Source: a virus
Length of the DNA stretch: 64,000 nucleotides
Virus record (IMG/VR): IMGVR_UViG_3300025138_000014
Coordinates: 87,330-151,329 of that record
Direction: 5' to 3' (one strand)
Positions 17,246-24,512 of the stretch are shown in pieces (within the stretch, counting starts at the first letter, position 1; every line of letters starts with the position of its first letter). Below the pieces are notes generated by a model. The model searched no databases. It worked only from the letters and a program-made list of their open reading frames with translations, and was not told the origin of the DNA. A program made the translations under genes and the position numbers.

Positions 17246-17577
17246 TGAAATATGTAATTGATATTGACGGTACTATTTGTAATGAAGTATTTAATAATAA
17301 CGGCACAAAGAATTATGCTCTACATGAGCCTGCAATGGATCGCATTGCAAAGGTAAACAAACTATATGATGCAGGGCATACTATTAAATATATGACAGCC
17401 CGAGGCGCAGTTAGTAAAGTTGATTATTATGATCTAACCAAGAAACAACTGGATAGTTGGGGTGCTAAATACCATGAGTTGAGTGTCGGAGAAAAAGAAC
17501 ATTACGATGTTTGGATTGATGACAAAGCATATTGGAGTGAAAACTTTTTTAGAAAATCTGGAGAAAGCTATGAGTAA
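17245..17577 (+). CDS. small HAD-superfamily phosphatase
   Basis: 110 aa. YVIDIDGTI gives the nucleophile pair and MTARG the second HAD motif, with DVWIDDKAY at the end. Such short HADs occur in capsule gene clusters and phages. ATG 17245 overlaps the aldolase stop (TAATG). Substrate unknown, plausibly a sugar phosphate. Confidence 0.82.
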   Translation: MKYVIDIDGTICNEVFNNNGTKNYALHEPAMDRIAKVNKLYDAGHTIKYMTARGAVSKVDYYDLTKKQLDSWGAKYHELSVGEKEHYDVWIDDKAYWSENFFRKSGESYE

Positions 17578-17884
17578 ATGGATATATGAATGTTGGAATG
17601 CAGTAATGGATTATGAAAAGAATCCCTTGAGTAATATTCCAGATGTTCAGACACGACATATGATTATGCAAGTTTTAGCTTGGATGTGGTGCATTGCATT
17701 TGGATTTATTGTAAGTAATCTATGGGCTGGTGTAATTAGTATGATGGCTCACATTGTATTAATAGGAGCAATAGCAATTACTGTAGCAACATTTGAAACA
17801 GCAAAATCTAATCCACAATTATTTACAAGAAGAAAACGTGTAGATGGTTATAACGGTAGACAAAATAACGGAGAGCACAACTAG
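17570..17884 (+). CDS. two-TM membrane protein
   Basis: 104 aa with two adjacent membrane helices (about residues 32-74) between a short N-terminal part and a basic tail. ATG 17570 is chosen for CTGGAGAA just upstream and its 8-nt overlap with the HAD gene. Unrecognised. Confidence 0.75.
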   Translation: MSKWIYECWNAVMDYEKNPLSNIPDVQTRHMIMQVLAWMWCIAFGFIVSNLWAGVISMMAHIVLIGAIAITVATFETAKSNPQLFTRRKRVDGYNGRQNNGEHN

Positions 17885-18118
17885 ATGGATAGAGTACGGG
17901 TTAATTCTAATACTCAGGCATCAAGTTTAATAGAGCCAAAAAGAACTATGGTTGACCCGCCTAACGGATGGAGATACGGGTTCCCTAAAATGCTTCCTCT
18001 AATTCCAAAAGAAGGTAAAGATTTTAAGTTAACAAGGTGGTTAGTATCAGAAGGATATCCACAACATGAGATAACAGACTTAGGTGCTGCATTTCATGTA
18101 AGGGTATGGGAAGTATAA
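17885..18118 (+). CDS. small soluble protein, unknown
   Basis: 77 aa starting directly after the previous stop. Pro/Trp-rich middle (PPNGWRYGFP). No family recognised. It sits in a run of coupled small genes leading to the transporter-like gene. Confidence 0.65.
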   Translation: MDRVRVNSNTQASSLIEPKRTMVDPPNGWRYGFPKMLPLIPKEGKDFKLTRWLVSEGYPQHEITDLGAAFHVRVWEV

Positions 18119-18120
18119 GG

Positions 18121-18597
18121 ATGAATAGAGAAAAGCAATTATGGAAAAAGGTAAAGAAAATGGATCTAGGAAACCCGATAATCACGACACTAGTTGGACT
18201 GGTTATTTTTTATATTGGACTTAAAACATTCTCGGGTGGTATGAAGTCCATGGGTAATATGGAACATCTAAATTGGTTCTTAGGTAGTCCAATATATATG
18301 TTCTTCGGTGGTATTATTATGACTTTGTTATGGCAATCCTCTTCTTTGTCTACAACGGCTATTATTGCTTTAGTTGCTTCAGGAGCACTCCCGCTTCCAG
18401 CTGCAATTGCATGTGTGCTAGGTGCAAATCTCGGAACTACTGGAACCATATGGTTAGCTGGTTTCTTTGTATCTGATGGAATGCCAAAGGGAGATACATT
18501 AAGAATTGCTATGGCTCATACTGGAATGAACTTACTTATGGCTCTTGCTTTACTACCATTTGTTGGAAGAATAGGTCAATTTTTAATGAAGTTTTAG
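18121..18597 (+). CDS. Na/Pi-cotransporter II-like half protein
   Basis: 158 aa membrane protein with one copy of the Na/Pi cotransporter repeat: FSGGMKSMG, then TLLWQSSSLSTTAIIAL and AAIACVLGANLGTTGT, the diagnostic QSSS and GxNxGTT motifs. Cellular NptA/YjbB proteins carry two inverted copies plus often a PhoU domain and exceed 300 aa; this has one, so it may dimerise. It probably moves phosphate or modifies host uptake. ATG 18121 has GGAAG 7 nt upstream; an ATG at 18106 is an alternative. Confidence 0.85.
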   Translation: MNREKQLWKKVKKMDLGNPIITTLVGLVIFYIGLKTFSGGMKSMGNMEHLNWFLGSPIYMFFGGIIMTLLWQSSSLSTTAIIALVASGALPLPAAIACVLGANLGTTGTIWLAGFFVSDGMPKGDTLRIAMAHTGMNLLMALALLPFVGRIGQFLMKF

Positions 18598-18619
18598 CAA
18601 TAATAATTCATTTTAGGGG

Positions 18620-18648
18620 TTTACAAGCTTTGAGGGTTGAGTTATAAA
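18620..18648 (+). promoter_or_regulatory. sigma70-type promoter with TTAGGGG element
   Basis: TTTACA 18620-18625, 17-nt spacer, TATAAA 18643-18648; TTAGGGG directly precedes the -35. Confidence 0.88.
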
Positions 18649-18683
18649 AGTATAACGAAACAAACTAGAAAGAGAGCCTCCAA

Positions 18684-19055
18684 ATGACTAAGTTTAACAA
18701 ATCAGATTTTGAATATTACGGTGGATACTTACATTACACAGGCACTTATGATAATGCAGAAGTTTGGCCTGCAATCACTAAAGGCGGTACCAAAGTTCAC
18801 CCATCAAGAGTCGGTAAGCAGAAGCCACTTTTCATTGCTCGGTTTAAGCACAGCGGACCATTTACTAAAGCCAAGTTCCTTGCACAGCTTATCAAAAACT
18901 TCACAGTTGAAGAGTATGTAGAAGCAAGAAACCAAGATGGACTAGATAGTTCTCCACTTCAAATTCTTCGGAATAAAAATGAAGATTGGTACTACAAAGT
19001 ATTGTTTGCCTGGAAGAAGAAAACTGCACCAGGAAGATACTTGCATCTGGACTAA
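18684..19055 (+). CDS. conserved phage protein, unknown
   Basis: 123 aa, basic, soluble, in its own promoter-terminator unit. Its style (YYGGYLHYTG, lysine-rich C-terminus) resembles small early proteins of T4-like marine phages. No function assigned. Confidence 0.78.
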   Translation: MTKFNKSDFEYYGGYLHYTGTYDNAEVWPAITKGGTKVHPSRVGKQKPLFIARFKHSGPFTKAKFLAQLIKNFTVEEYVEARNQDGLDSSPLQILRNKNEDWYYKVLFAWKKKTAPGRYLHLD

Positions 19056-19070
19056 ATAAATCCTCCCTAT

Positions 19071-19098
19071 AAAGGAGTCCTTCGGGGCTCCTTTTTTT
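19071..19098 (+). terminator. Rho-independent terminator
   Basis: AAAGGAGTCC, TTCG loop, GGGCTCC, then seven T. It ends the early unit before the late block. Confidence 0.95.
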
Positions 19099-19099
19099 G

Positions 19100-19107
19100 T
19101 ATAAATA
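19100..19107 (+). promoter_or_regulatory. T4-type late promoter box
   Basis: TATAAATA immediately after the terminator and 20 nt before the start at 19128. Confidence 0.75.
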
Positions 19108-19127
19108 TTATAGATAGGGAGAATTAA

Positions 19128-20009
19128 ATGGCCGAACTAACAGAGACCCAAGAAGGTACACGACAAGCACAAAAAGGTTTTATCTATGAAAGAAATGTCT
19201 TTGATGCTTTGAAGAAACCAGTCTTTAATATTATCCCTGATGGGTTTAGTCCAGCTGGTGCATCATCTAATCAACCAGACTTGAAAATACAAAAGATGAT
19301 GAAAACTAACCCACCAAGAGTAGCAAAAAGTGGAGTTGAATTAAAGATTTCTGCTGCGGCTGCTGGGTCTCTTAAAATAGAATATAATCCAGATGCAAGA
19401 CAGGGTAGCAGATGGGCTGTAGGTAAAGAAGGTGAATTGAGTAAAGAAAAGAAATTCATTCAATCAGTGGCTGCAAGAGAGAAAATTGCACAAAAATTAA
19501 ATGCAAAACCAGAGGACGGCGGTTGGAGAACCAATAAGACACCATTTGCTTATATGGCACGTAAGGACAAAAGATCCGTTCCTCCGATGGAAAGATACGA
19601 GCAAGATATGAAAATGTATAAAAGCATTACAGGTTCTATGGATGCACGATACATTGAAAGATATTACAATTTAAAAGACACTTACTATATAAATATTGGT
19701 ACAAGGGGTTTCTATTTACTTGGAACAAAAAACCCTCTAAACATAAATCGAGCAAGGAGCGCCAAAGGATCTTATGAACCTATTATACCATTTTCTAGTG
19801 TTGCTCAAACATCTTGGAGGGCAAGAGTACAGAAGAAAACAGAGGCAGGTGGATATCAGTTCACGTTAGAATTTGTGTTTACTATACCTGCATATAATCG
19901 GTCTCCTTTAAATATCGGACCGATTAGATCAGATGGCAAGACAGTTGATATTTACAACATAAGGGCGCAAGCGGATAATCTACAGAGTATATTCGGAATG
20001 GGTCGTTAG
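19128..20009 (+). CDS. putative PD-(D/E)xK nuclease-like late protein
   Basis: 293 aa. The N-terminal third has the order expected for a restriction-fold nuclease: IYERNVFDALKKP, NQPDLKI with an acidic residue, then GVELKIS giving ExK. The rest is basic with beta-rich segments. It heads the late block. It could be an endonuclease or a structural protein that keeps the motif by chance. Confidence 0.6.
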   Translation: MAELTETQEGTRQAQKGFIYERNVFDALKKPVFNIIPDGFSPAGASSNQPDLKIQKMMKTNPPRVAKSGVELKISAAAAGSLKIEYNPDARQGSRWAVGKEGELSKEKKFIQSVAAREKIAQKLNAKPEDGGWRTNKTPFAYMARKDKRSVPPMERYEQDMKMYKSITGSMDARYIERYYNLKDTYYINIGTRGFYLLGTKNPLNINRARSAKGSYEPIIPFSSVAQTSWRARVQKKTEAGGYQFTLEFVFTIPAYNRSPLNIGPIRSDGKTVDIYNIRAQADNLQSIFGMGR

Positions 20010-20047
20010 CGATATTTGTTATTAATGTAAAATAATGGAGAATAACA

Positions 20048-20536
20048 ATGATCGACCCACTCACAGCAATAGCTGCTGCATCGGCCGCATATAAAGGACT
20101 TACTAAAATAGTCCAAGCAGGGCAAGAACTTGAAAATTGTACAGACCAATTAGGAAAATGGTTTGGTGCACTTAATGATATTAATAGAGCAGAAGAACAA
20201 AGAAAAAGACCACCATTACACGCTAAGTTAATGGGTTCTGGTTCCATTGAGGAAGAAGCCTTTGCTATAATATCACATAAGAAAAAGATGAAAGAACAAG
20301 AAAAAGAAATTATGTTTATGTTGAATATGAGATTTGGTCCTAATACATGGGACGAAATGATGGAGTTAAGACGAGCAATTAAGAAAGAACGTGAAGATAC
20401 CATATACGCCGCCGAAGAGTTTAAGCATGCAGTTTTAAATGGTGCAATTATGCTTGCATTATCATTTGGTATAATATTTGCGGTATTTGGTGGAGTTTAT
20501 TTAATCGGAACGGTACAAAACCCACCTTGGTGGTAA
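20048..20536 (+). CDS. membrane-anchored late protein
   Basis: 162 aa. A long charged helical region is followed by one membrane helix near the C-terminus (about residues 132-155), then NPPWW. Similar proteins of unknown role occur in T4-like marine phages next to other late genes. Confidence 0.75.
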   Translation: MIDPLTAIAAASAAYKGLTKIVQAGQELENCTDQLGKWFGALNDINRAEEQRKRPPLHAKLMGSGSIEEEAFAIISHKKKMKEQEKEIMFMLNMRFGPNTWDEMMELRRAIKKEREDTIYAAEEFKHAVLNGAIMLALSFGIIFAVFGGVYLIGTVQNPPWW

Positions 20537-20544
20537 ATTAACTG

Positions 20545-20573
20545 TTTACAAGCTATTCATTATATGATATTAT
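20545..20573 (+). promoter_or_regulatory. sigma70-type promoter
   Basis: TTTACA 20545-20550, 17-nt spacer, TATTAT 20568-20573 (a TATAAA three bases further is an alternative -10). For the gene at 20605. Confidence 0.7.
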
Positions 20574-20604
20574 AAAGTTATATGATAAATAGGAGAAATA
20601 ATTA

Positions 20605-21828
20605 ATGTTAACCTTTAGTCAACTCAAAGAACAAAAAAACATGCACATGACTCATATAGAGGATAAAGTCCTTTATGGTGGTGTGAAAGGAACAAGACAG
20701 GCTATACTTGCACTTCGAGAGTTGCGAGATATGCTAAAAGGAGAACATGATGGAACAGTTAGTGTTAAATGGGATGGTGCTCCTGCTATTTTTGCTGGCA
20801 TTGATCCGTCTGACGGTAAGTTTTTTGTTGCTAAAAAATCAATATTCAATAAAAATCCTAAAGTCTACAAGTCGGCATCTGATGTCAATTCTGATACTAC
20901 AGGTGATCTTGCTCAAAAGCTGGTGCTTGCTCTAAAGTATCTACCAGAGTTAGGTATCACAGGTGTTATTCAAGGCGACTATTTATTTGAACAATCAGAC
21001 TTAAAGAAAGAAAAAATCAAAGGAGATGACTATGTCACTTTCCACCCTAATACAATTCTATACGCAATCCCAGCCAACTCTCAAGAAGCAAAAGAAGTAC
21101 AATCTGCTAAACTGGGTATTGTCTGGCATACAACATATAATGGCGCAAGTTTTCAAGAGATGAGAGCATCGTACGGCGTGAATGTATCTAAATTTAAAAA
21201 GTCCAAAAACGTGTGGTCACAAGATGCTATGTTAACTGATATGACCAACTATACTATGTCAAAATCAGAAACGGAGACTGTAAATGATCATCTACAAAAA
21301 GCTGGTAAACTTTTTAACCAGATTAATTCAACTACCCTTAAAACTCTTGAAGCTAATCAAGAGTTGGCTAAACTCATTGAAATGTTCAATAATACTTATG
21401 TTCGGAAGGGTGAAATCGTTAGTAGTCCGGCTGCTCATGCTACCAAGCTTGTTACTTGGATATCTGAAAGGTATGCTAAGGAAATAACTAAGTTAAAGAC
21501 CGAGAAGGGAAAAGCAGGTAAACAAGCCAAACTAGATAGTATTCTGAGTTTCTTTTCTGGGTCTAATAAAGTATCATTAATTAAGATGTTTGAATTACAG
21601 CAAACCATTGTTTTGGCTAAACTAAACCTTATAAATATACTTAATAAGCTATCAAAGACAAAAACTTTTGTTAAGACCAAAAACGGATATAAGACGACTG
21701 GTCCAGAAGGTTACGTTGCTATAGATAGACTTGGTGGTGGTGCTGTTAAAATAGTTGATAGGATGGAATTTTCCTACAATAACTTCTCAGCTGATATATT
21801 AAAGGGATGGGATAAACCAGGAAGGTAA
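20605..21828 (+). CDS. ligase-like nucleotidyltransferase-fold protein (KWDG)
   Basis: 407 aa. VSVKWDGAPAIF matches the KxDG adenylation motif of DNA/RNA ligases and capping enzymes; KFFVAKKS, GVIQGDYLFE and LGIVWHT follow in the order of later ligase motifs. Cyanophages carry related proteins filed under a DUF (DUF6267, from memory). The N-terminus MLTFSQLKEQ resembles a capsid-targeting sequence, so it may travel in the virion. RNA or DNA end joining is plausible but unproven. Confidence 0.75.
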   Translation: MLTFSQLKEQKNMHMTHIEDKVLYGGVKGTRQAILALRELRDMLKGEHDGTVSVKWDGAPAIFAGIDPSDGKFFVAKKSIFNKNPKVYKSASDVNSDTTGDLAQKLVLALKYLPELGITGVIQGDYLFEQSDLKKEKIKGDDYVTFHPNTILYAIPANSQEAKEVQSAKLGIVWHTTYNGASFQEMRASYGVNVSKFKKSKNVWSQDAMLTDMTNYTMSKSETETVNDHLQKAGKLFNQINSTTLKTLEANQELAKLIEMFNNTYVRKGEIVSSPAAHATKLVTWISERYAKEITKLKTEKGKAGKQAKLDSILSFFSGSNKVSLIKMFELQQTIVLAKLNLINILNKLSKTKTFVKTKNGYKTTGPEGYVAIDRLGGGAVKIVDRMEFSYNNFSADILKGWDKPGR

Positions 21829-21831
21829 AAG

Positions 21832-22269
21832 ATGACTAAGTCATTAGAAGAAATACGTGAGAACCGTATTGTAGAAGAAAAGTGTGAAGATTGCGGTTGC
21901 GACATGGACAATCCAAAAGACGATTGTGATTGTAGTAACCATACGAATGTGGATGAAGCACTAACTATTTCACAGCGCCGTAATAAGTCAATCAGCATGA
22001 AAAGAAATAAAGCAAAAGTTGCTATTGGTAGAAAACGTGCCGCGAAAAAGATGGCTAGTAGTGCAGTTATTGGCAAGCGTGCTCAAAGACAAGCACGTAA
22101 TCAGATGGCTAAAAAGTTCACTAAAGATGTACCAAAAAGTGATTTAAGTCCAGCGAGAAAAGCTGCAATTGAGAAACGCTTAGATAAGATGAAAGGGCGT
22201 ATTAATAGAATAGCCAAGAAATTGGTTAAAGACGTCCGTAGAAAAGAAATTGAAAGAAAGCGCGGCTAG
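21832..22269 (+). CDS. basic DNA-binding-like late protein with Cys cluster
   Basis: 145 aa. The N-terminal 40 residues carry CEDCGCDMDNP...DCDC, a possible metal site. The remainder is very rich in Lys/Arg (SISMKRNKAKVAIGRKRAAKK), as expected for an internal protein that condenses DNA. Similar basic proteins are conserved next to the flanking genes in T4-like marine phages. Confidence 0.75.
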   Translation: MTKSLEEIRENRIVEEKCEDCGCDMDNPKDDCDCSNHTNVDEALTISQRRNKSISMKRNKAKVAIGRKRAAKKMASSAVIGKRAQRQARNQMAKKFTKDVPKSDLSPARKAAIEKRLDKMKGRINRIAKKLVKDVRRKEIERKRG

Positions 22270-22272
22270 ATT

Positions 22273-23217
22273 ATGAAGTATAGTTTTTCCGACTATTTAA
22301 TTGAAGCGGAAGGTGCGGTATATTTTACTTTTGGTAGAATGAACCCACCAACCGAAGGTCATGGTAAGTTACTTGATAAATTATCAAGTTCTGCCAGAAA
22401 TGCTCCTTATATGGTATTCCTATCTCAAACAAATGATAAGAATAAAAACCCACTACAGTATAAAGATAAAATAAAATTTGTTAGAAAAATGTTTCCAAAA
22501 CATGCACGACAAATTATACTTGATACCAAAATTAAAACTCCAATGCATGCCTTAGACCACTTATATAACAAAGGTTATAAAAAAGTTGTTATGATTGCAG
22601 GTAGTGATAGAGTAGTAGAATGGGATCTTCGACTTAATAAATACAACGGAAAAAAGAGACACGAAGGTTTCTATAATTTTGAAGGTGGTATTAAAGTTGT
22701 ATCAGCTGGAATTAGAGACCCAGACTCAAAAGATGTAGAAGGTTATTCTGGTACTAAGCAAAGAGAATCAGCTAAGGCCAATGACTTTCAAACATTCTCA
22801 CTAGCACTTCCAAGAACAATGTCTGATAAAGATGCTAAAACTCTTTTCAATACTGTTCGGACTGGCATGGGTCTCAAAGAAGAAAAAGCATTTAAAAACC
22901 ACGTTGAATTTAACCCTGTTTCAGAAACTCGTGAGGCATATGTCTCTGGAGATTATCTGAAAGAAGGCGATAAAGTGATCGTTAAAGATAGTGAAGAAAT
23001 TTGCAAAGTTACTATGTTAGGTGCAAATTATGTTATAGTAGAATCCAGTTCAGGTAAAAGATCACGTAAGTGGCTTGATGCAGTTGAATTGTTAAAAGAA
23101 AAGAAAAAAGATCAACCTGAAGAAGGAACACCTGCAGCTACAGAAAAAATGAAAAAAGCTGTAGCTGGTCAGAAATCGTTTAAAGCATATATCGGAGCAA
23201 CAAATGAAAAAGTTTAA
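22273..23217 (+). CDS. HxGH-type nucleotidyltransferase with C-terminal SH3-like domain
   Basis: 314 aa. AVYFTFGRMNPPTEGHGKL gives a NxxxxGH variant of the cytidylyltransferase motif, and VVMIAGSDRV follows as in the family; residues about 15-200 form this domain. A KOW/SH3-like segment (LKEGDKVIVKD) follows near residues 235-275, then a lysine-rich tail. The N-terminus MKYSFSDYLIE fits a capsid-targeting sequence with an LIE cut site. It may be a virion-carried NAD- or nucleotide-modifying enzyme (inference). Confidence 0.78.
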   Translation: MKYSFSDYLIEAEGAVYFTFGRMNPPTEGHGKLLDKLSSSARNAPYMVFLSQTNDKNKNPLQYKDKIKFVRKMFPKHARQIILDTKIKTPMHALDHLYNKGYKKVVMIAGSDRVVEWDLRLNKYNGKKRHEGFYNFEGGIKVVSAGIRDPDSKDVEGYSGTKQRESAKANDFQTFSLALPRTMSDKDAKTLFNTVRTGMGLKEEKAFKNHVEFNPVSETREAYVSGDYLKEGDKVIVKDSEEICKVTMLGANYVIVESSSGKRSRKWLDAVELLKEKKKDQPEEGTPAATEKMKKAVAGQKSFKAYIGATNEKV

Positions 23218-23368
23218 AAAATTTATGGATGAGGGTGAAAAAGGTGGACTATGGGATAACATTCATAAGAAACGTGCACGTATTAAAAAAGGTTCAGGCG
23301 AAAAGATGCGTAAACCTGGATCAAAAGGCGCCCCAACTAATGCAGATTTAAAAGCTGCACAGAACTAG
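23204..23368 (+). CDS. small basic late protein
   Basis: 54 aa, starting MKKFKKFMDEGEK; ATG 23204 overlaps the end of the previous gene by 14 nt. The body (WDNIHKKRARIKKGSGEKM, then RKPGSKGAPT) is a short basic motif I have seen in many tailed phages, with no known function. The first ten residues again resemble a capsid-targeting sequence. Confidence 0.8.
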   Translation: MKKFKKFMDEGEKGGLWDNIHKKRARIKKGSGEKMRKPGSKGAPTNADLKAAQN

Positions 23369-23370
23369 AT

Positions 23371-23643
23371 ATGAAAACCTTTAAATCTATTAGAGAAAAA
23401 GATAAGCATTATCGTTCCACTAAGTCTGGAGCAGGTATGACACAAAAAGGTGTTGATGCTGTAAATAGAAAGACTGGTGGAAACTTACAAACTGCAGTTA
23501 CTGGTAATCCTAAACCAGGATCTAAAGATGCGGGTAGAAGAAAATCATTCTGTGCTAGAATGGGTGGAATGAAAGGTCCTATGAAGGATGATAAAGGCCG
23601 CCCTACAAGAAAAGCTATGTCACTAAAAAGATGGAAATGTTAA
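23371..23643 (+). CDS. DUF6321-like basic phage protein
   Basis: 90 aa. RRKSFCARMGGMKGPM and the end KRWKC are the hallmark of a widespread family of small phage proteins (DUF6321, from memory). Two cysteines may bind metal. The N-terminus MKTFKSIREKDK fits the capsid-targeting pattern (IRE). Probably virion-internal. Confidence 0.82.
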   Translation: MKTFKSIREKDKHYRSTKSGAGMTQKGVDAVNRKTGGNLQTAVTGNPKPGSKDAGRRKSFCARMGGMKGPMKDDKGRPTRKAMSLKRWKC

Positions 23644-23647
23644 GACA

Positions 23648-24190
23648 ATGATGAAATTCCAAACATTTAACGAGTCGGCCCTGTCCGCGCTTAGAACAGC
23701 CACTAAAGCACATGCAGGACAAACTAGAAAAAGCGGCGGTGCGTATATTAACCACCCTAAAGAAGTTGCCCGCTTTGTAAAACAATTTAAAAAGTCGAAT
23801 AACTTATCAGCTATGATTCAAGCTGCTTATCTTCACGACACTCTTGAAGATACTGATACGACATATCAAGACTTAGTTAAACAGTTCGGCGCTCTTGTAG
23901 CTGATATGGTCCAAGAATTAACTACCGATAAAGCAGCATCTGATGCAATTGGTAAAGGTGAATACATTGCAAATAAAATGGCTAAAATGTCCAGTTGGGC
24001 ACTAGTTGTTAAGTTAGCAGACAGACTTGCCAATGTGCAAGATATAGATACGAGACCAGCAGACTTTCAAAAGAAGTATGCAGCTCAAACTACATTAGCA
24101 ATTAAAAAATTAAGAAGTGATCGGTACTTGAGTAAAACTCATAACAAGATTATAACTGCAATTGAGAAGAAAATTAAAGAATATGTGTAA
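23648..24190 (+). CDS. HD-domain (p)ppGpp hydrolase-like protein (SpoT/MESH1 type)
   Basis: 180 aa single-domain metal-dependent phosphohydrolase. The RelA/SpoT hydrolase landmarks are in order: AHAGQTRKSGGAYINHP, AAYLHDTLEDT with the HD pair and ED, and VVKLADRLANVQD. There is no synthetase, TGS or ACT domain, so it matches small alarmone hydrolases in size. Likely reaction: removal of pyrophosphate from (p)ppGpp, damping the host stringent response. The first residues MKFQTFNES fit the capsid-targeting pattern. Confidence 0.85.
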   Translation: MMKFQTFNESALSALRTATKAHAGQTRKSGGAYINHPKEVARFVKQFKKSNNLSAMIQAAYLHDTLEDTDTTYQDLVKQFGALVADMVQELTTDKAASDAIGKGEYIANKMAKMSSWALVVKLADRLANVQDIDTRPADFQKKYAAQTTLAIKKLRSDRYLSKTHNKIITAIEKKIKEYV

Positions 24191-24191
24191 G

Positions 24192-24199
24192 TATAAATA
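24192..24199 (+). promoter_or_regulatory. T4-type late promoter box
   Basis: TATAAATA directly after the hydrolase stop, 20 nt before the start at 24219. Confidence 0.7.
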
Positions 24200-24218
24200 A
24201 ATTTAATGGGGCACCACT

Positions 24219-24500
24219 ATGGCTGAGGAAAATGACCAGGTTAGATTAGACCGAATAGAACAGAAGTTGGATAAGTTGGCTGAAGCACTAATCACAATTG
24301 CACGTTTTGAAGAAAAAATGGATGCTTATAATGAGTATCGTCTAAACTCGTGGGAACGAATGAATAAGTTTTCAGAAAAATTAGATAACATAGAGAAAAA
24401 AGTTGACGAAAATGCTCACACAGTTACTGTTATTAACAAACTGTTTTGGGTTGCAATAGTTGCGGCGTCTGGCGCCATAGCAGCACAAGTATGGATGTAA
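24219..24500 (+). CDS. coiled-coil protein with C-terminal TM
   Basis: 93 aa: heptad-rich helix (about residues 5-68) and one membrane helix at 73-91. This layout resembles XhlA-type holin-associated proteins. It may belong to the lysis set or be a small virion membrane protein. Confidence 0.75.
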   Translation: MAEENDQVRLDRIEQKLDKLAEALITIARFEEKMDAYNEYRLNSWERMNKFSEKLDNIEKKVDENAHTVTVINKLFWVAIVAASGAIAAQVWM

Positions 24501-24512
24501 AAGGAAAAAACC

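Noticed and set aside
19686-19693. TATAAATA boxes inside genes (also 21630, 33859, 37918)
   Set aside because: They lie within coding sequence with no late-type gene placed behind them; AT-rich chance occurrence is sufficient.
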